A model generated the notes under the pieces. That model saw only the letters and a program-made list of their open reading frames with translations, had not been told where the DNA came from and made no database searches. The translations under genes were made by a program, and so were the position numbers. A DNA stretch of 64,000 nucleotides from Tribonema minus (taxonomy: Eukaryota; Sar; Xanthophyceae; Tribonematales; Tribonemataceae): assembly GCA_017506865.1 (NCBI GenBank), contig JAFCMP010000024.1, positions 1,488,001-1,552,000 on the forward strand. The letters are read 5' to 3'. This document shows positions 1-11,700 of the stretch, piece by piece. Positions within the stretch are counted from its first letter, which is position 1, and each line of letters starts with the position of its first letter.

Positions 1-2104
1 TTCATTGTACCTGTGGGCTTTGGGGCACTGCCGATGCAGATTTGATGCCAAGAATCTGTAAAAGTCCGCCATTTGCGTGTCACTTTTCATTCCCACTTTT
101 CACTCCCACTTTGTGAGTGTCCGTCAGCACTACATGCAGGTGCAGCGGTTAATCCATTGCTGCAACTCCAGTGCGCCAAACAGGTCCCCTTGACAGCCAG
201 TCTTGCTGGCTCACAATTCAACTTAGCTGTTTGACAAGCGGTCTATGTCACACCCTGGTGTCGGCCGTTGTACTTCAAATATTCACCTGCTGCTTGCCAC
301 AGAAGTAAAAGCACTGTCGTGAGCTCTGCAGACCAAGTGCATCCGCAGGCTGAAGCAATGACGGCAGCCATTAATTTCATGCAGTAGTCTTTACATGCCT
401 AGTCACTCCACAGCTGTGCATATGCGCAGCCGTCGTGAGCGCCATGGCCGGCTGCTCGGATGCATACCTACCTACAGAATTGTAGCAAGTCATCTTGAAT
501 GTTTACTTGTCAAGTCCTCTGCTGGCAGTGCACACGTACATGCAGCTGTAGATGCCTTTGCACGACTTCATTCATGGTATTTGGCTCCGTGCGACTGAGC
601 TTTGCGCACGCAAACTATTGCATATGCAGTCACAGTCAGCCACTATCCAGGACTCGAGGCCTCGCAGTGTAGCCTACTTGCATGCGGGTGCATGCATTGG
701 TGCTTTGGAGCATGTTACTCACTTGCAGCTTGCAATGACAGACAGCACACAACGTACAACGGCTCATCGCCTCCATAAGAAAGCCCCAGCAAATGGCAGT
801 GAGGTCGTGGCACTTTCCACTGCACTGGTCAACATGAACACACAAACGCGCCTCAAGATAGCAACGCAGAGAGAGGGAAATCAAGATTTTCGAGCGGACG
901 GACGCAGTTTTTCCCCTGGGTCCGCATTGCCCTTAGTACATACTTCTTGATGGTAGAGATCGCAAGGCGCAGCAGTGCCATCGTCGCATATGCACAGAGC
1001 ATCGAAACATCGCCGCCATTGCAGTCGCAGGAGATCAGTTTGAAGACAGTTGCAGCAAAGCAGCACTGTGCCTAGCACTGTGCCTAGTCAGGAGGCCCTA
1101 CTGCAGCACAAGTCACGACTCACTCACAAGCTGAAAATGACAATTGGACGATGGCACGCAAGCGCATTGAACACCGAAGGGACAGTAGAAGAAACTAATG
1201 AATGTGGAGGAAGGTAGAGGCACATGATCCATGTTTAAATTGACAAAGCTTGACAATTGCATGTGCCGCTTGAACTCAACGGGTCACAACATTTCCTCAA
1301 TGAGAGATCGCCGGACAGGGGCTGATGGCCGGATCACATTTCATGAACCACTTCATGAAGTGGGCATGCCATACATGGATGTATCGATGCAGTGCGCAGC
1401 ACGCACCATTGTGGTGCACAGCCGTGCTTTACAGGGATGGTCAACGACAGCAGCATGAGTGCCCGCACGCTCTACTTGCGGACAAACGCTGCGTCCTGTC
1501 TGCTACAACGTCGCTCTCGACTATGTTTTCATCAGACGCTCCACGAGTGCCAGTTCGCCCCTGCTGACGCGCCTGGCCAGGACGACAAGGCAGAGGTCAT
1601 CGCACACCTGCGCGCGACAACAGCAGCAGCAAATTACACAAATGTGTCACACTTGAAGTGTCACTTAATGTTTAATTGATGGATGAGTTGGGCGCCCGCC
1701 CTGCGTGTGTCCCACACACACGCATTGTCCGAAAGTCAACTCATGCACACGATTGCAGCAGCAATGGCCAACAACGCAGCAATATGGCATGGAAACCTGA
1801 GGACAGCGTTTATACACAGCTGCAACCGCGACGGGCCAGATGCACCTCTGCGAGGGACTGCTGCTGAGTGACCGTTCTGCCTGTGTGTGACATTGCGATA
1901 ATCTCCGACGCACGCAAAATGGTTGCAGGCAGCTTTTGGCTTCATCATCTTCATACTTCAGCATGAAGTACAAGTACCTCCAAAGGATGCATGTGCTTCG
2001 GTCTACAGCACCAAAATGAATGTTGGCAGCAGCAATGCTCACACCCCCCATGGCTTTGCCGCCACCCGCTGCCTGCAGCAGCACGAGCGGCCACGACCAC
2101 GCAC
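1..2104. other. no gene resolved; 3' part of the KCTD-like gene may extend here
   Basis: No open frame here looks like a known family and codon use is not gene-like. The KCTD-like gene on the minus strand ends its last recognised exon at a good donor at 2105, so one or more of its 3' exons should lie in this stretch, but none could be picked out by similarity. A short tandem duplication (GCCTAGCACTGT-type, about 1064-1087) is the only repeat noticed. Confidence 0.4.
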
Positions 2105-3269
2105 CTGCATGCTCTCAAACTCGTAGTTCTTCTCGATGACCCACTCGTGGAACACGTCCTGCACGTCGCACACGTCGCACTTGATGAGCCTGAAGTCCTT
2201 GTCCTCCGAAGCCTCCTCCTTCTGGCGCCGCGTGATCTCCGCGATGCGCCGCGCGAGCTCCTCGCACAGGCCGTTGATGTTGAAGTACTGCGCCTCCAGC
2301 AGCAGCTCGTCCTGCGAGCACACGAGCGCGGGCTGATGAGTTGCGGACTTCAACATCAGCGGCGGGTCCACAGTGGCCTGGCACAGTGGTGAATAGTGCC
2401 TGCGGAGTGATGGCATACGCTGATCGATCAGTGTCGTGCGGCGGTGGTGTCAAGTGGGCGGACAATGCTCGATCACCGCTTGCTTGCCGCAGCAGTTTGG
2501 CTCAATTCCATATCAGACTATATGTTGCAGGGCAATGCACGAATCAGCTCATTCTATTTGCAGGAGGACGCTGAATACAGGTGGAACTGTGGGATGCACC
2601 CAGATTGTGCTCTGGGCTTTGGCTTGCCAAGATCATGCCGTGTCCGGCGCAAGTGGTGACGCACAGTGCAGTCTCGCCAGAGCTCACCAGGAACGCCAGG
2701 CTCTCCGCTCCGCGGCACTCCAGGTTCATCCTGTTGCCGCGCAGGTAGTTGAGGATGTGGCGGAAGTGCGTGGGGTCCCTGTCCACGAAGAACTCGGCGG
2801 CGGGCGGCGGCACGGGCGGCGGCGGCGGCGGCTCGTGGCGCGGCGGCGGCGGCTGCATGCGCAGCATCGCCGCAAAGTACGTGCGCTCGTCGCGCATGAG
2901 CGTGTCGCGCGTGGTCACAAACACCGTGCCGCTCAGGTTGAGCGCGATCCTGTCGGAGCGCCGCGGCCGCGGCGGTGCGTCGCCGCCGCCGCCGTCGCTG
3001 CTCATAGAGTGCGCGGACAGTTTCGACGCGCCCAGGCTGCGAGCGGTGTAGATGGTCTGCTTGGCGCCGCCTTCGAAGACCTGCTGTTTCACCGGCTCCC
3101 GGTGGTCGGCGGCGGGGGCTGCGGCGGGGGTTGCGTCGGGGGCGGGCGCTGCTGGGGTGGCGGCATCGCTGGGGTGTGCGCCGGGATCGCTCGTCGCCTC
3201 AGGCTGGTCTGTGTGTGGCGGCGCAGGTTCGCTGGCAGCTGGATCCACCTGGCCAGCGGCTGGGTCCAT
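2105..3269 (-). CDS. KCTD-like protein with T1/BTB (potassium-channel tetramerisation) domain, 3' end unresolved
   Basis: Two exons, 3269-2688 and 2311-2105, joined in phase 0 at a CTG|GTGAGC donor. The first about 105 residues are a low-complexity Ala/Pro tail. The T1/BTB fold then starts near residue 107 with the typical ALNLSGTVF strand, followed by FFVDRDPTHFRHILNYLR and, across the intron, ELLLEAQYFNINGLCEEL. KCTD-type proteins form oligomers and often act as cullin-3 substrate adaptors or channel-associated scaffolds; which role applies here cannot be told. A Pro-rich insert (polyproline near residue 145) interrupts the BTB core. Past the domain a Cys pair (KCDVCDV) and a donor at 2105 follow, so the C-terminus lies further left and is not assigned. 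The start chosen is the first ATG of the open frame; an upstream start or exon is possible. Confidence 0.75.
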
Positions 3270-4617
3270 CTGGCGTGTGCGTGTCGAGGGAGAGCAGTTG
3301 GGCGATGAGCAGGCGGCGGCCTATGGAACAAGGGGTGCCTTGGCGCTCCGGCAATCGCTGCTGTCAAACCAGGTACCAGTGACAGGGCATGGGCAGTCAG
3401 CATTGTTTGACGGGCTGATCAGCATGGTCGCGACGACTCTCAGTGCGCAGTGTGTGAGGGAGTCGAAAAGAGAAGCACGTAGATGCTGAAAACTGTGCAC
3501 ACCATGGAAAGAAGAGGCCAAGGAAGGTATGTCGTCATGCAGGTAGCCTGGTGGGGCGAAGAAGAACATGAGGCACTCACGTATTGCAAATTGCATCATG
3601 AATGAAGTGCCACATGTCAACGGCGCTATGCGCTGTGCGAGGTGCAAGGATAGGCAAGGACCGGCAAATACTGCATCTGGTCTTATCTGATATGAGCCTT
3701 GCAAACTTGCAATGGTGCTGTGCTCGTGCTCACCTCGACTGCGCCTGCTGGCGACTGCGCCTGCTGGCGGAGCTATTGGCGAAGTCAGGTGCTTCAAGGC
3801 CGCACCAAATGCGCTCCTAGGAAGCCAAGAGATGTTAAGGCGGCCTGCACGTACGCACCGCACACCACTTTCACTCACGATCACATGAGTACATCGGCAG
3901 GCGGTTCCATGGCTTATTTGTGCCCTTCTCTCTGCCGAAAGACACTTGAACTTTCACTTGTTATATATAGTAGTTTGCCCTGAATTCATTGACATGCTTT
4001 CAAAAGAGGTTAAAACCACGCCCGGTACTTTATCAACAAGCAGAACTCATGAGTTGACGAAGGACTTGTCTTGCAACAAGCAGGGCATGAATAGACACGT
4101 CTGCAGTTGCTGCACGACGTCCAAGTGCTACTTCTACAATAAGAACCATCTGCCATGAAAGTGGCCATCCTTGGTAACAAGAGTACACGGAGGACGTAGG
4201 GGAGGACCCCGAGATGCCATTTGGCGGCGGCGGCGTTTGAGTGGTTGTCGTTGCGACACTTTCAGACTGTCATACGACATGTAGATTCCTTACAGCTAGA
4301 TGCCAATCATCTGGGCTTTTTCGCGCCCTGAGCGAGAATTAATAAAAAGTACACAGAACATCATGTTTGTGTTGTGTGACTGTTGTCATGTATCAAACAT
4401 GTCAGCTGCAAGCATGCCAATTCAAAGTCAACACGAAATGGAGCATCAAATGGCAACTCACAAAGAGAGAGAGAAAGAGGCGCCAAAAACAGCCAAAGAC
4501 GTCAGCTCTATAGCCCATTCATTTGCCACCAGTGCCTCGTGGAGACATCCTACCTAGAAGGTAAAAAATTCCTTGTTGTGTGACTGATCGGGGGGGAGTA
4601 GTACCACGCACAAAAAA

Positions 4618-4658
<41 letters not shown>

Positions 4659-5075
4659 GAGAGCAAGCGGACACGAGACAAAATCAAGCACTGCCTGCGG
4701 GGCGCGCGCGTGTGCACGGGATCAGGATATGGGGTCGGCTGGCAGACAAATGCACTACGGCACCGCCAGCTCAACACGCACACGTGTGGTCCATCGACTG
4801 ACTGAGTAGGCTGGGACATGGGGGGGACTGCCGAATGAGCCCCCCCGTGCCCTCCCCCCCCCCCCCGCAAAACCCTAACGTTACGTGCGTAGCAGGCGCC
4901 GCGCCAGTAGGGCACGGGCGCCGCGGCGTGCCGCAGAGGCAAAGCGGCCACGTCTAAGTGTGGCCCAAGGCCCAAGGACCCCCATTTCGTCCGGTTGTGT
5001 TGTGGGGCCCACGTCACGTTGCCTCGGCGTACGATAGCGCGCTCGCGCGGGCGGGCGGGCGGCACACGCACTGCG
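3270..5075. other. intergenic, no gene recognised
   Basis: Separates the 5' end of the KCTD-like gene from the 3' end of the BAH/EsV-1-7 gene, both on the minus strand. It should hold the KCTD-like promoter. Besides the GA microsatellite at 4621 and a C-run near 4852 I see nothing organised. Open frames over 4550-5341 are shadows of the His/Gln-rich tail of the next gene. Confidence 0.5.
4621..4663. repeat. (GA)n microsatellite
   Basis: About 43 bases of uninterrupted GA dinucleotides except for one T substitution near 4653. It lies downstream of the BAH/EsV-1-7 gene. Confidence 0.95.
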
Positions 5076-7863
5076 TCATCGCGGCAGCGGGGAGGTGCCC
5101 ACGCTGCCGTGCGGTGCTCTGCCCTGCCCCAGGTCCGCCCCCGCCGCCGACTTGGGCGGCGCCGGCGCCGGCGGCAGCGCGTCCAGCGCTGGCTGGAACT
5201 GGTGCTGATGCGGCAGCGCCGGCTGGTGGTGGTGGTGGTGCTGCTGCTGCTGCACCGGCAGCGCTGGCTGGTGGTGGTGGTGCTGCTGCGGCGGCGGCAG
5301 CAGGTGGTGGTGGTGCTGCTGCTGCTGCAGCGGCATCGCATGCAGCGGCAGAAACGGGTGGTGGAGGGGCTCCAGTTCCAGCGCGGGGACCCCGCCCTCC
5401 GCCGGCGGCAGGGGCTGGTTGCGGTGTATGGTGCAGTACATGAGGGCGCGTGCGCTGCCGGGGGGGTCGCTGCCGAGCCCCGCCTTGATGCTCTCCACGC
5501 GCTTGTTGCAGTTGGGCGCGTTGCAGCGGCGGTGTTTCACGTCCACCATGCCGAGCACCTGAGCGCGCGGCGTGCGTGTGGCGCAGGGGTCGTTGCGTCA
5601 GCACGGCAGCGCTCAGCAACGGAGTGTGCGGAATGGTGATGATGCGTACGTCTGGCTCGAAGTGATGACCGGAGCCCTGCACTGCGAGCCACCTCATCCA
5701 TCGTGCGCCCCCAGACAAAATGGTCACTGTCATTAGCTGTCAAAACCGACGTGAAGCACCACGGAGTAGCGGTGTCAGCGTACAGCTGTCCACGCATTTG
5801 CACATTCACTGCGCTGTGGCGTCTGGCACGGAGACTTTGAAGCACAGAGCTCAACTTCAGAGCTCAGCATATGGTGCATGATGTGTGTAGCAGTCACTCG
5901 CGACTCGTGACAGAGCGCACTCAAACATGCAAGCACTGAGGCTAGTGATGGCAGAGTCCATCTAGCGCAGAGCCAAGAGGCTGAAGGCTGCTGCATCCAG
6001 GTATTCTTTTGCCTCAGTTCATGCGCACAGCAGCGTCGCAATTGTGAAGCAACTACTGCAGATAGAGTGCCAGCGCTGGTGCATGTATGAGGAGCAAGCG
6101 ACGCAGAGCTGTTCGCATGCAATCAATCCAGAGTGTTGTGGTACCAACAGTGAGAGGTGCTAGCACCAGCATGCAGCAACAGCTCCGCGCCAGAACACTA
6201 CTAAGGCAGCAACAGCTCTGCGCCAGAACACTACTAAGGGTGATGAGCCGTGCTGCAGTGTGCAACTAGCTACTCACTGCAACTAACTGGCGATGGCAAC
6301 ATGAAGCTTACGTGCAAGGAGCACCTGCTGGCAGCGCGCCGCTAACCGCCGTGAACCTCAAACAGTGCTCATGTACATGCTGCCAGTTCTGATCACCACT
6401 GCGCACTGCGGATCACCACAGTGACAGAGACGCACCTTGTGACCGCTGCACCGCGACGCGCGCTTCCCCGGGAACGCGTAGCTCGGCCGGCGCAGGCAGT
6501 TGGCCGCCGTGCAGCGGCTGCTCTTGAAGTCCAGCATGCCGTCCAGCTTGTGCGCGCCGCAGTAGCGCCGCTTCTGCCCCGGGAAGCCGTACGTGGGGTG
6601 CGTCGAGCAGCCCGCCGCCTCGCAGCGGCGGTTCTTGATGTCCACCATCGCGGGCGTCTTGTGGCTGCTGCAGTACTGCGGGCGCCGGTCGCCCGGCAGG
6701 CCGTAGATGGGCTGGCGCTTGCAGTCGTGCGCCTCGCAGCGCCGGCTCACGACGTTGCTCATGCCGGCGACCTTGTGCGTCGCGCAGAACTGCGGCGGCT
6801 GCCCGTCGTAGCCGAAGCTCGGCTGCCGCGTGCAGCCCTCCGCCGTGCAGTGGCGGTTGCGCGGCACCGCCGCCGCCGCGGGGTTGGCCGCGTCTGCGTC
6901 GTCAGCATCCTCCTCCTCCTCCGCCGCCGCCGCTGCTGCTGCCGCTGCTGCCGCCGCCGCTGCTGCTCCGCGGGTTGCATGGCTGCCGCTGCTGCTCAGC
7001 AAGGGTGCTGCTGCCGCTGCCGCTGCAGCAGGCTGCGAAGCCCTCCTCCGCCGCGCAGGCAGTTGGCTGGCTGCAGTACCTGCTGTCAAACCTAGCTCCT
7101 GCTCCAGCCGCTCGTACTTGACATCTGAAAGATTGTCGTCATCATGCGCTCCGCCACCCAGGTTTGCCTCGCCCAGCATATCTGCTAGCCCGCTCTGGGG
7201 TGGCAATCCTCGCTGCCTGCTGCCGTCATGTACTGGTGCTGGATACTGGTGTTGCTGCTGTGAGTGCAGCCGCGATCTGTCACTGACAGCAGCGGCGGCC
7301 GCCGCAGCAGCAGCAGCCGCAGCGGCAGCGCCTCCTCCTCGCTCAGCTGCTGCAAAGGTCTCAAAAGTGAGTCTGTGAGGGCTGAAGGCCAGCCGGCTCA
7401 GGTACTCATGAGGCAGCAGGCCGGCTGGCGAGTCCGCCCGTACAACGGATGCCCTGCCGATGACGACAGCCTGGATCTCAAACTCGCCTGTCACTTCTGA
7501 AAGGAACACCTCGTTGGGCGCAGCATTGCCTAGTGGAAAGCTGCGCAAGAGGGGCTCGGGCACGTCCTGCACTCGGTAATACCATCGTATTGTGATGCAT
7601 CCGACGTTCCTGGACGAATCGAGCCAGAGAGACTCTACCCGAGCCACAGCAGGCGAGCTGGACATGTGGTTCTCGAACTGCAGAGTCACATCGTCGCCGG
7701 CTCGCACCACTGTGTTGGTCCAGCCCAGGTGCACGGCGGCAAAGAAGACTTTGTTCTGCCCATAGGACGTTGGGTCTCCCACCCAGGAGAATGTCATAGC
7801 GGGGGCAGCCCCTGGCTGGTGCTGGCCAAACCAGGGTTGCATGCCACCTGCTTCATGCGACAT
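5076..7863 (-). CDS. BAH-domain protein with five C-terminal EsV-1-7 cysteine repeats
   Basis: Two exons, 7863-6436 and 5558-5076, 636 residues. The splice joins CSGHK to VLGMVDVKHRRC in phase 0 and restores a complete repeat, which makes the model firm. Residues about 52-150 read as a bromo-adjacent homology domain (GDDVTLQFEN, ARVESLWLD, WYYRVQDVPEP, NEVFLSEV, EIQAVVIGRASV). A long linker with two polyalanine runs follows. From about residue 339 come EsV-1-7 repeats with spacing C-x4-C-x15/16-C-x2-H-x12; the fifth is stretched (about 22 between its second and third ligands). The C-terminus is rich in His and Gln. BAH domains bind nucleosomes or histone tails. EsV-1-7 proteins include the brown-algal developmental regulator IMMEDIATE UPRIGHT; their biochemistry is unknown. 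A chromatin-linked regulator is an inference. The start is the first ATG of the frame. Confidence 0.88.
6173..6238. repeat. 33-bp tandem duplication inside the BAH/EsV-1-7 intron
   Basis: Two adjacent 33-base units (6173-6205 and 6206-6238) differ at one position. They lie in the 0.88-kb intron that interrupts the fourth EsV-1-7 repeat. Confidence 0.9.
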
Positions 7864-8790
7864 GCCCCTGGGCGCCAGGCAAGTCAGCACTAATCAAGTA
7901 CCCTGGATCGAGCGCGGCAGACCCAGAACCCACTGCACTGCAGTGGCATTTCGCTGGAATGCGAGGCCTCCGGGACTGTTCTCGGGGTCGGTTGGCACTT
8001 TTGATGTTTCTTCAGCCACTTTGTGTGCACCACAAGGTGTACCTGTGCGGTGTGCTCGTGGTGTAGCAGTGAGGTTCATGAGTGTGCGTACAAGCCTTGC
8101 GATCAATTGAGCACAATACTTTGGTCAAATGACTTGGAGAGGTGAGGATTCTTCCTACTTGTTACCCAAGAAACTGCAGAGACATCTCCATGCATGCTTC
8201 GACTCCCTCTTTTGGCCAGTAGCATGCAGACTTAAGTTTCACACAAGGATATAGTAAGCACAGGCCTTCATATGCCTGGGGCAATATATGACAAATCCAA
8301 GCAGCAGCAAATGCAAGGCCCAGTGCACACAGAAAGTGGAACTACTGCCCCTCCTGCAAGCTGGCTAGGGTGGTCACCTGGAGTACAGGGCGTATGTATC
8401 AGCACTTCATCGAGCAGCACTGCTGCTGGTGTCTGCGCAATGTGTTTGCTGACTGGTGACACTTCGTTTACAAACCTCTCGCCATGACGTCAATGATGTC
8501 ACATGCAGCCAACTTGTTGAATCTAGGCACCTGTTTTGCAGTATGCCTGTCGTCAGCTCTTTGCTGAGGTGCATGGTGCATAAAGCAGGGTCCACTAAGA
8601 CGCGATGCAGCGCAATACCTGGGGCACTCACCCGTGCGCACCACTTGAATGGCACGGAAGTGCACTTGCACTTTGCCCAATGTCAGCCAGGCACTGCAAA
8701 CGCATATGCACGAGCATACAGGCGGCCAGCACCGGTAAGCCTCCGAGTCAGCCCGCCGCATCAGTGCATTTCGCATGCCGTGTGTGCCAA
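7864..8790. other. intergenic, no gene recognised
   Basis: Lies between the start of the BAH/EsV-1-7 gene and the stop codon of the PH-domain gene, both on the minus strand, so it should carry the BAH/EsV-1-7 promoter and the 3' UTR of the PH gene. No TATA-like element or repeat stands out. Confidence 0.5.
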
Positions 8791-11700
8791 TCAAAGCAGG
8801 TCTCTCTTCAGGCTGCTGCTGCGCCGCTGCGCGCCGTCCGCCGATGCGCTCGCGCGCCTGTCCGCTATTGGCGGCGTCAGCGTCTGCGTAACGAGGCTGC
8901 CGCGCCGCCCCCCGGGGCTGAAGGGTATCTTCACGCCCCCGACCGCGCCGTGCACGGGCGCGTGGCGGCGCTCAGCCTCATTGTCATCCTCTGCGGGCTC
9001 GCTGGCAATGTCCGACAGCGCAGCGCTGCCGTCGGCCGACTCCTTGTCGCCGCCGCTCGCAGCATCTTCCACAAAGCTGAGGGTGCCGTGGCGGTCGTCC
9101 AGCCACTTGGCCGGCAGCTCCGTCATGGTGTTGCCAAACGCGGTGGCGCCCGTGGCGCCCAGCGACCGGCCCGTGCTGTACATGGCGGACGGGGACCGGC
9201 TGCTCGCGCGCCGCCGCTGCTGCTGCTGCTGCTGCGCGTGGCGCTGCTGCGGCGCCTCCGGCCCGTCGCCCCAGCCGTGCTGCTTCATGAGGCTCTCTAT
9301 GACGGTGACCCACAGCAGGCGCTGCTGCGGCGTCTCGGCGCAGAACTTGAGGGTCTTGGTGCTCAGCACGGTGCGCTCCGTGCCGGGGCGGATCTGGATG
9401 CCGGGGTAGCGGCCGCTGCCGCGGTGGCGCGCGACCAGGTCGAAGCGGCACCCCTTCCACTTGGCCTGCGCGCAGAGGGCGTAAACATCAGAGAGGGCAT
9501 AGGATTTATGTGGTTTGTTGCTGCAGTTTGGTGTACATGCAAAAAGCGCAGCATTCCAGCTGAGAATCTCTTTGCACAGGTGACATCTGGTATGTGACAG
9601 TCAATGATGAGTCAGCACTCAAATGTACATCAGCACCATTCGTTATACAGCAAGGTCTGTCAGTCACCACAGCGCGATACACTGAGACTGCATGCAAGTG
9701 TCAGCCTGCTACTGCTATAACCAGAGCAGTTTCCAGGGCAGGTTGACAAGTGGCATTGCAAACAGTCGATATCAAACGGCACGATGCCTTGCATGCACTG
9801 CATAGCTGTCAACCACTTCACCGCTGCGCGCACCTTTGACGGCTGCTCAATTCTCACGAGCAAGCGCAGCGGCGTTGAGCCGCGCTCGCCAATGGGGATG
9901 CGGCCCCATGACGCGTCCTGCATAACAGAGGCAGCAGGCGTCAGGTGAAGGCATGCGCGATGGCAGGTTCTCATGAAATCTGGTGAACTCGTTTCAGTGT
10001 GTGTTTGCGCGCCGCTATGTCCCTCTGTCCAGCCGGGCTTGACGAGAGCATGCATGCACACCTTATCGTGATGTCCAGTCTCGCTAGCTACACCTGCATC
10101 AGATTCGGGAGTTGAATGCATAGGCACAGAACATTGTGGCCATGCAGGAGCACTGCGCTGCACAGTTTCAGCATCGGCGCACATTATAATTAGATGCATG
10201 GTATCTCAGTTTCTGGAGTTGTGCACTTTCATGACCAGTGTGCCAAGTCAAGAGGTTTGGCACAAGACCCCTTAACAATGACCAGCAACACCGGCTTTAA
10301 CAAATGCTGATGATGGGCCACATTGACACCATATCACTATGTCAGCAAAGGCACCAACCAGGTTCTGGCAGCATACATACACGGTAATCATGCCCCCCTG
10401 TAGTTGCCTCCTGCGTGGACTCTCTCCCTTAAATTGTGACTGGCAAAACCTGCTGAGGTGTCACCTTCCACATCACGCCCGACAACAACAACACCAACCT
10501 GCACGCGGGGGGTACAAAGCGCAACACACTCATACATTCATCGCCGGCCCTGCCTCACACTTACCGCATACACGTTCAACGAAGCATGCGCCGACCTTGA
10601 CGCTCTACGGAGACACACCAACTAAACCAGCGCCATCCACTTGCCTGGCACGCGCGGTAGTAGCGCAGCTCGCACGAGCCGGCGTACAGGACGCAGTAGC
10701 GCGCGTGCCACTTGCGCCCCGCCACGCTGTTGGGCGAGTACTTCTGCAGCCAGCCCTCCAGCAGGATGCCCTGCTTGGTGCTGTGGGGCGTCTCGCTGAC
10801 GCCAGCCTTGAACAGTGCCTCGGTGAAGGGCATGCTCTCGGCGGCGGTCTGCGCGCCGCTGACGAGCTCCTTGCTGCGGAGGCGCGCACCAGTTGAAGTT
10901 GATTTAAGTATTTTAAGGGTGCGACTCAAGAGATCGTAGAGCTCTAGGTGACAAGGTGTGGCTAGCAGTCATATTTGAATGTCTCCCTCCAATACTGTGG
11001 TGGACGCTGCTGCGGCAATTGGCCACGAGTAATATAGTGCCACCATATCAGTTTTGCTTAGGATTAGGGTTTAGGGTTAGGGTTAGGGCTGCGGAGGCGT
11101 GCACAGGATGAACGGCGTCGTGTGAGATGAGTGGAGTGAATGGTGTTGACAGGGGAGTGACTGCGCTGAGCCCCAACGCGCAGCAGATGGGCGCGTGTGG
11201 CATGTGCTTCGCGCCCGCCCCGGCTACTGCCAACACTGGTGAACAGATGCTGTAGATGCATGGATGTCAGCAGTCCTTGCCCCCTAGCACATCTCTGTAT
11301 GACTACTTTGCACCGCAACTACTAGACTCAGTAGCCGTCCATCATGTTCTGCCCGCATCTACAGTCGCAGCAGCAGGATCGCGGCATGTTCGCGTCCCAG
11401 ACGAGCTGCCCAGCCCCCCTGTGTCCCCCCCCCCTACCCCCGACGCCCAACACACCAGTTGCCACAGCAACCCACCCCCCTGCCCGCGCACCTGTACGAC
11501 AGCGTCCCGTGCCGCCTGCCGTCCGCGAAGCTCGCAAAGGCGTGCGGCTGCGGCAGGCGGCGCGGCCCCGTCGCGCTCATGCGGCGCTCCATGTCCACGC
11601 GCACGTCGATGTAGTCGTCCACGGCGCGCGGCAACGACGGCGCCGCCGCCTCGTACTCCCCCTCGAATGTGTGCCCGAGGGGGCTGCCGGAGGGGGACCA

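Noticed and set aside
2436-3308. Long plus-strand open frame of 290 codons
   Set aside because: It is the antisense shadow of the GC-rich KCTD-like exon, whose minus-strand frame gives a clear T1/BTB domain.
4550-5733. Minus-strand frames of 239-263 codons (poly-Ser, poly-Ala)
   Set aside because: Other-frame shadows of the His/Gln-rich C-terminal exon of the BAH/EsV-1-7 gene.
6421-7378. Plus-strand frames of 224 and 182 codons full of Ala and Arg
   Set aside because: Antisense of the EsV-1-7 repeats and polyalanine runs; no domain of their own.
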